NCBI RefSeq assembly: GCF_947305105.1
Contig: NZ_CAMZCS010000001.1
Span: forward strand, 124,001-188,000
DNA: 64,000 nt
Reading direction: 5' to 3'
From: an uncultured Fibrobacter sp.
Lineage (GTDB): Bacteria > Fibrobacterota > Fibrobacteria > Fibrobacterales > Fibrobacteraceae
In this document: one piece after another, positions 60,878 to 64,000 of the stretch
How positions within the stretch are numbered: the stretch's first letter is position 1
Layout of the letters: each line of letters opens with the position of its first letter
Made by a program: the position numbers and the translations under genes
The notes under the pieces: model-generated
Seen by the model: only the letters and a program-made list of their open reading frames with translations
Databases searched by the model: none
What the model was told of the DNA's origin: nothing

Positions 60878-63403
60878 TTAGAGACTGAATCCGTAGAGAA
60901 TTCGCTTGGGGGATGCGCTGAATAACGTGTGGTTCGTTATATAGGGAGAACCTGCTCCTCCAGGTGTACTGAATGTCTTTTTCTCTTTCCCGTCTTTGAG
61001 TGAAATTCCGATAACTTCGTTACCTTGGTCTATCCAGACGATGTCATCGAATACTGTGGGCAAGGTGAATATGGAACTGTGACCTTGGTATTTCCAAAGG
61101 GGTGTCCCGGATTCACTATAAAGGAGAATGTTCTGGTTCGAAAGCCCGAGGAGTAGCATGTTTTCGCCTTGGTACTTTATCGCCTGCAATGTAGAAATGG
61201 GGGATTCGAGCAATATCTGGATGGGGTCTTTACGAGGATTCTTTATGTTGTATATGTGGAGTCGGTTGTTGCCCGTGGCAATGATGAGCGAGGAGTCGCT
61301 TGCAACCAGGTGCGTGACAGAGCCTTGGAGCCTTGGGCCGTTTTCTTTTGCCTGCCCGGAGCCGTCGCCGAGCCGGATGACTTCGCCTTCAAGACTGGAA
61401 AGGTGGAGCGTGTTGCCGCTACGCGCAAAGAGGAACGGGACGGAGTAAATCTTGCGGGACCATGCCAGCCTGTTGTCGTTTCTCAAATATTTTAGGAGGA
61501 ATCCGTTCCAAGTAGAAACGTAGATGGCGTCGTTCTCTATCTTGATGTCGAATGCTTTCCCTGGGAGCTGGAGTCTTGTAGAAGCCGCTTCTTTGTTAAG
61601 GTCGTAAATAGAGAGGTTGAACCCGTTGGCGAGGGCGAGCGTATTTTCGTCGGTACTCATGACCGGGCTGTTGTCCATCTTGCTGAGGGGCTTTGTCCAG
61701 CGGATTTCGCCGTTTTCGGGATTGATGCAGAGGAGCCGTTCGGCTGCGGGGTCTATTGTGTAGAGATTCTTTTTGTTGCCGAAGAACCTTGGGTATCGGG
61801 TTTTCGGGGAAATGTTCAGGAGGCTTACGAACTTTGCGTTGATTGCCTTGCTGTAGTGGTTGAGAATGAGTTGAGTCACCTGCGGATTACTGGCCGAAAG
61901 GCGGACCGCTTCGGCCCATGCGTTTTGGCGATCTTTCTCGTTACCTTTGTTGCTTTCGAGCAGGAGCGCCTTGAAAAACCAGGCTTCTGCATTGCCCGGT
62001 TCCAGTTTGAAAAGCGTATCGAGGGTCGGGGCCAGCTCGTCCCATTGTTTTTCTTCGGTGAGTGTCGCCGCCTTGTACACATACTGGTCAGAAAGCAGTG
62101 GCCTGAATCCGTAGTAGTTCGGGGCTATGCCTTGCAGATGGTTGTCGTCGAATATGAGGTATATGTTGCCGTCGGTGTGGACTGGATCGTAGAGGATGGG
62201 CTTTGAAAAATTGAAGTGCCAAAGCGGGCGCAACAACGTGTCGACGACACTCAGGGAACCTTCGTTGGAAAACAGTCCCAGCGTCCCTTGCGAGAGGGGG
62301 GCAATCGACGAAGCGTCGCTGCGGACCGTTGCTTTTTGTATTCCGCGATCCTCGTCAACTAGCGATACTTTGCCCGAGGCTTCGAGTACAGCTATGTTGT
62401 CTTCAAAGGCGCAAATCTCATCAACGTTGTTGTACGGGAGTTTCCAGAGAGGAGAAAATTGCATTTTGGGCTGGTAGCAGAACAGCGTATTTCCCGACAC
62501 GAGGTAAATGTTCTTTTTGATAATGAGCACGTGGGCGATGGCATCGAAAAGCGAAATGCTGTATGTCTCGCTGCCGTCCGTTGGCGAGATGAAATGGAGT
62601 GCGTTGTCCGGGCAGTTGAGCACGTAGTGGCCTGTCGTTCCGTAAAAGCCCTCAATCTTGCAGTTGTTGTATTTTTCCGTAACTTCGGCACGGATACCCT
62701 TCTTGTTCAATATGGTCAAGGTGCGTGCGCTCATGGCCACCGCTTCGCTGTTGTGCATGAACAGGCTTTTCGTTCCTTCGACCTTGAACGATGTTAGCGG
62801 GGTTTTCGGGTGTATCGGCTTGAAAAAAAGGCTGTCTCTTTCGGGTCTTTGGTACCAGATGCCCTGGGAATTGATTGTCAGAATCTCGGCTTGGACGGGG
62901 AGGGGAACCTTTATCTCGATAAGGGAATCGTTCTCGATTTTATAGATGCTGTTGTTCTGTAGCAGAATGTGCGTGGTCGGTCCATAATAAATCTTTTTTA
63001 TGGGGAACCGGACTCGCAGGGATTTTTTCAGCAGGGCCTCGGGCGATTCGCTTGTCGATGCAGCTCTTGCCGCTAGCCAGTAAGATTTGCCGGTTTCTTT
63101 TGTTTTGCGCAGGCTTTGCCGGTAGTAGTAATTGGCGCTATTCTTGCTGCTCGACAGTTCGTAGATTTTTCCGAGGAAGAAGTTCGCTTCGCGCTGGTCG
63201 TCTTTATCGCCCTGTCTGGAAACTTTTTCGAGAATGCGGACAGCTTCGTTGACGTTGCCCTTCATTTCGAAATTGTAAATCGCTTCTTGAATGTCGGAAG
63301 CCATCCTATCGGCAAAAACGCTTGCACTGCATAGCGCAAGGAACGCAACCGCGGTAAAAGCGGTATGCACGATTGCCGATAGATTTTGGCTTGTTTTAGG
63401 CAT
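60878..63403 (-). CDS. Exported TPR plus PQQ-like beta-propeller protein, unknown
   Basis: The 841-residue protein has a signal peptide (about 1-31, ending SVFA). A TPR-like helical start follows (about 35-115, NVNEAVRILEKVSRQGDKDDQREANFFLGKIYE). The long remainder has repeated beta-blades (ENGEIRWTKPL, NRLAWSRKIY, GTPLWKYQGHSSIF) like a PQQ/WD-type propeller. A second TPR-like stretch at about 475-550 interrupts the blades. The start at MPKTSQ overlaps the regulator gene by 8 bases; a 114-codon upstream extension is antisense noise. Being translationally coupled to a response regulator, it may be its target or sensor partner. Confidence 0.8.
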   Translation of the reverse strand: MPKTSQNLSAIVHTAFTAVAFLALCSASVFADRMASDIQEAIYNFEMKGNVNEAVRILEKVSRQGDKDDQREANFFLGKIYELSSSKNSANYYYRQSLRKTKETGKSYWLAARAASTSESPEALLKKSLRVRFPIKKIYYGPTTHILLQNNSIYKIENDSLIEIKVPLPVQAEILTINSQGIWYQRPERDSLFFKPIHPKTPLTSFKVEGTKSLFMHNSEAVAMSARTLTILNKKGIRAEVTEKYNNCKIEGFYGTTGHYVLNCPDNALHFISPTDGSETYSISLFDAIAHVLIIKKNIYLVSGNTLFCYQPKMQFSPLWKLPYNNVDEICAFEDNIAVLEASGKVSLVDEDRGIQKATVRSDASSIAPLSQGTLGLFSNEGSLSVVDTLLRPLWHFNFSKPILYDPVHTDGNIYLIFDDNHLQGIAPNYYGFRPLLSDQYVYKAATLTEEKQWDELAPTLDTLFKLEPGNAEAWFFKALLLESNKGNEKDRQNAWAEAVRLSASNPQVTQLILNHYSKAINAKFVSLLNISPKTRYPRFFGNKKNLYTIDPAAERLLCINPENGEIRWTKPLSKMDNSPVMSTDENTLALANGFNLSIYDLNKEAASTRLQLPGKAFDIKIENDAIYVSTWNGFLLKYLRNDNRLAWSRKIYSVPFLFARSGNTLHLSSLEGEVIRLGDGSGQAKENGPRLQGSVTHLVASDSSLIIATGNNRLHIYNIKNPRKDPIQILLESPISTLQAIKYQGENMLLLGLSNQNILLYSESGTPLWKYQGHSSIFTLPTVFDDIVWIDQGNEVIGISLKDGKEKKTFSTPGGAGSPYITNHTLFSASPKRILYGFSL

Positions 63404-64000
63404 CGAACTTGTAACCTGCTCCACGAATGGAAAGGATGATTTTCGGATTGGCTTGGTCGTCTTCCAGTTTTTTGCGCAGGTTGACGATGTGGTTGTCAAT
63501 GGTGCGTGTCGACGGCATGTTGTCGGGGGTGTAGCCCCAGATGTCTTGCAGGAGGTCTTCGCGCAGGACAACTTCTCCGCGGTGTTGCCAGAAGTACTTG
63601 AGAATCTGGAATTCGCGTGCCGACATCTCGAGGGTTTCGCCGTTCTTGGTCGCTTCGTATTTCTTGAAGTCAAGATGAATGCCAGAAAAGTCGATAGAAT
63701 CCTGTGTGGCGGCGGTTTCGGTTGCCTTGGATGCTGTATCGGCACGACGGAGGAACGCCTTGACGCGGGCGAGGAGTTCCAAAATGGAGAACGGCTTGGT
63801 CACATAGTCATCGGCACCCATTTCGAGGCCTGCAACCTTGCTTGTTTCTTCGGTTTTTGCCGTGAGCATGATGATGAAGCATTCCGGGTGCTTCTTGCGG
63901 ATGACTCGGCACACTTCGAAGCCGCTTTTTTTAGGAATCATCAGGTCAAGGATGACCAAGTGCGGCAAGAAAGAGTCCGCCTTGGCGATGGCTTCTTCAC
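63396..64000 (-). CDS. OmpR/PhoB-family response regulator (5' end outside window)
   Basis: The frame continues past the right edge, so only about 201 C-terminal residues are seen. The receiver domain has the phospho-acceptor Asp in LVILDLMIPKKSG, Thr in IIMLTAKT and Lys in YVTKPFSILELLARV. A winged-helix DNA-binding domain follows, with MSAREFQILKYFWQHRGEVVLREDLLQDIWGY and RTIDNHIVNLRKKLE. It should be a phosphorylation-controlled transcription factor. No histidine kinase is in view; it could lie upstream outside the window. The stop overlaps the start of the propeller gene. Confidence 0.93.
   Translation of the reverse strand, partial: EEAIAKADSFLPHLVILDLMIPKKSGFEVCRVIRKKHPECFIIMLTAKTEETSKVAGLEMGADDYVTKPFSILELLARVKAFLRRADTASKATETAATQDSIDFSGIHLDFKKYEATKNGETLEMSAREFQILKYFWQHRGEVVLREDLLQDIWGYTPDNMPSTRTIDNHIVNLRKKLEDDQANPKIILSIRGAGYKFDA

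Noticed and set aside
63404-63745. 114-codon extension of the propeller protein
   Set aside because: It runs out of frame through the response regulator gene, and a signal peptide begins exactly at 63403.

Overview
The window looks like a chromosomal segment of a Fibrobacter-type bacterium (Fibrobacterota, FCB group). The evidence is a secreted GH43 enzyme with two CBM6 modules, very large secreted Calx-beta/cadherin proteins, a thrombospondin-type-3 outer-membrane protein, a Gram-negative envelope gene set, and a Bacteroidota-like promoter pattern (TTTG, 19-21 bases, TAnnTTTG) at several genes. No phage, IS element, CRISPR array or rRNA operon was seen. The assignment rests on gene content and is inference.

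Layout. 1-3.4 kb: the end of a Cys-rich protein, an acyl-CoA synthetase and tgt. 3.7-5.8 kb: GH43-CBM6-CBM6. 5.9-9.7 kb: two identical tRNA-Leu(GAG) genes on either side of murD, then secG and tpiA, then a small lipoprotein. 9.8-14.4 kb: a predicted outer-membrane barrel, a secreted protein, pncC-recA, and a membrane protein with two repeats of a PGxGQ motif. 14.4-15.6 kb: heptanucleotide arrays, a histidine phosphatase and the SRP RNA. 15.8-28.1 kb: two giant tandem surface paralogs and a TSP3-repeat OmpA-like protein. 28.1-30.8 kb: two small proteins and an MltD-like LysM transglycosylase. 31-36.8 kb: an ankyrin lipoprotein and a six-gene TonB2/Ttp-type energy-transduction operon (DUF3450-like, TtpC-like, ExbB, ExbD, TonB, TPR). 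36.9-39.6 kb: a GLUG lipoprotein and a helical-repeat protein. 39.6-54.1 kb: a glycan locus with two GT8-like and three GT4-like glycosyltransferases, a flippase, two LTA-synthase-like transferases, a GINT1-like beta-propeller and an RND/MMPL exporter. 54.1-58.8 kb: a primase-helicase-like protein with eroded motifs, ruvC, two peptidoglycan-peptide hydrolases and pssA. 58.9-64 kb: a solute-binding lipoprotein, a beta-propeller protein and an OmpR-type response regulator that runs off the right edge.

Three features stand out. First, tandem 7-bp repeat arrays lie at both ends of three minus-strand genes (tgt, murD, the phosphatase), reach into stop and start codons, and in one other gene form the DNA of a signal peptide. 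Second, many genes lack a Shine-Dalgarno sequence and have a TAnnnT element 6-8 bases before the start codon, which suggests leaderless mRNAs; recA appears to have its own promoter overlapped by a LexA-like box. Third, a CHC2/TOPRIM/DnaB-like protein has lost its TOPRIM DxD and both Walker A glycines, and is translationally chained to surface-glycan genes.
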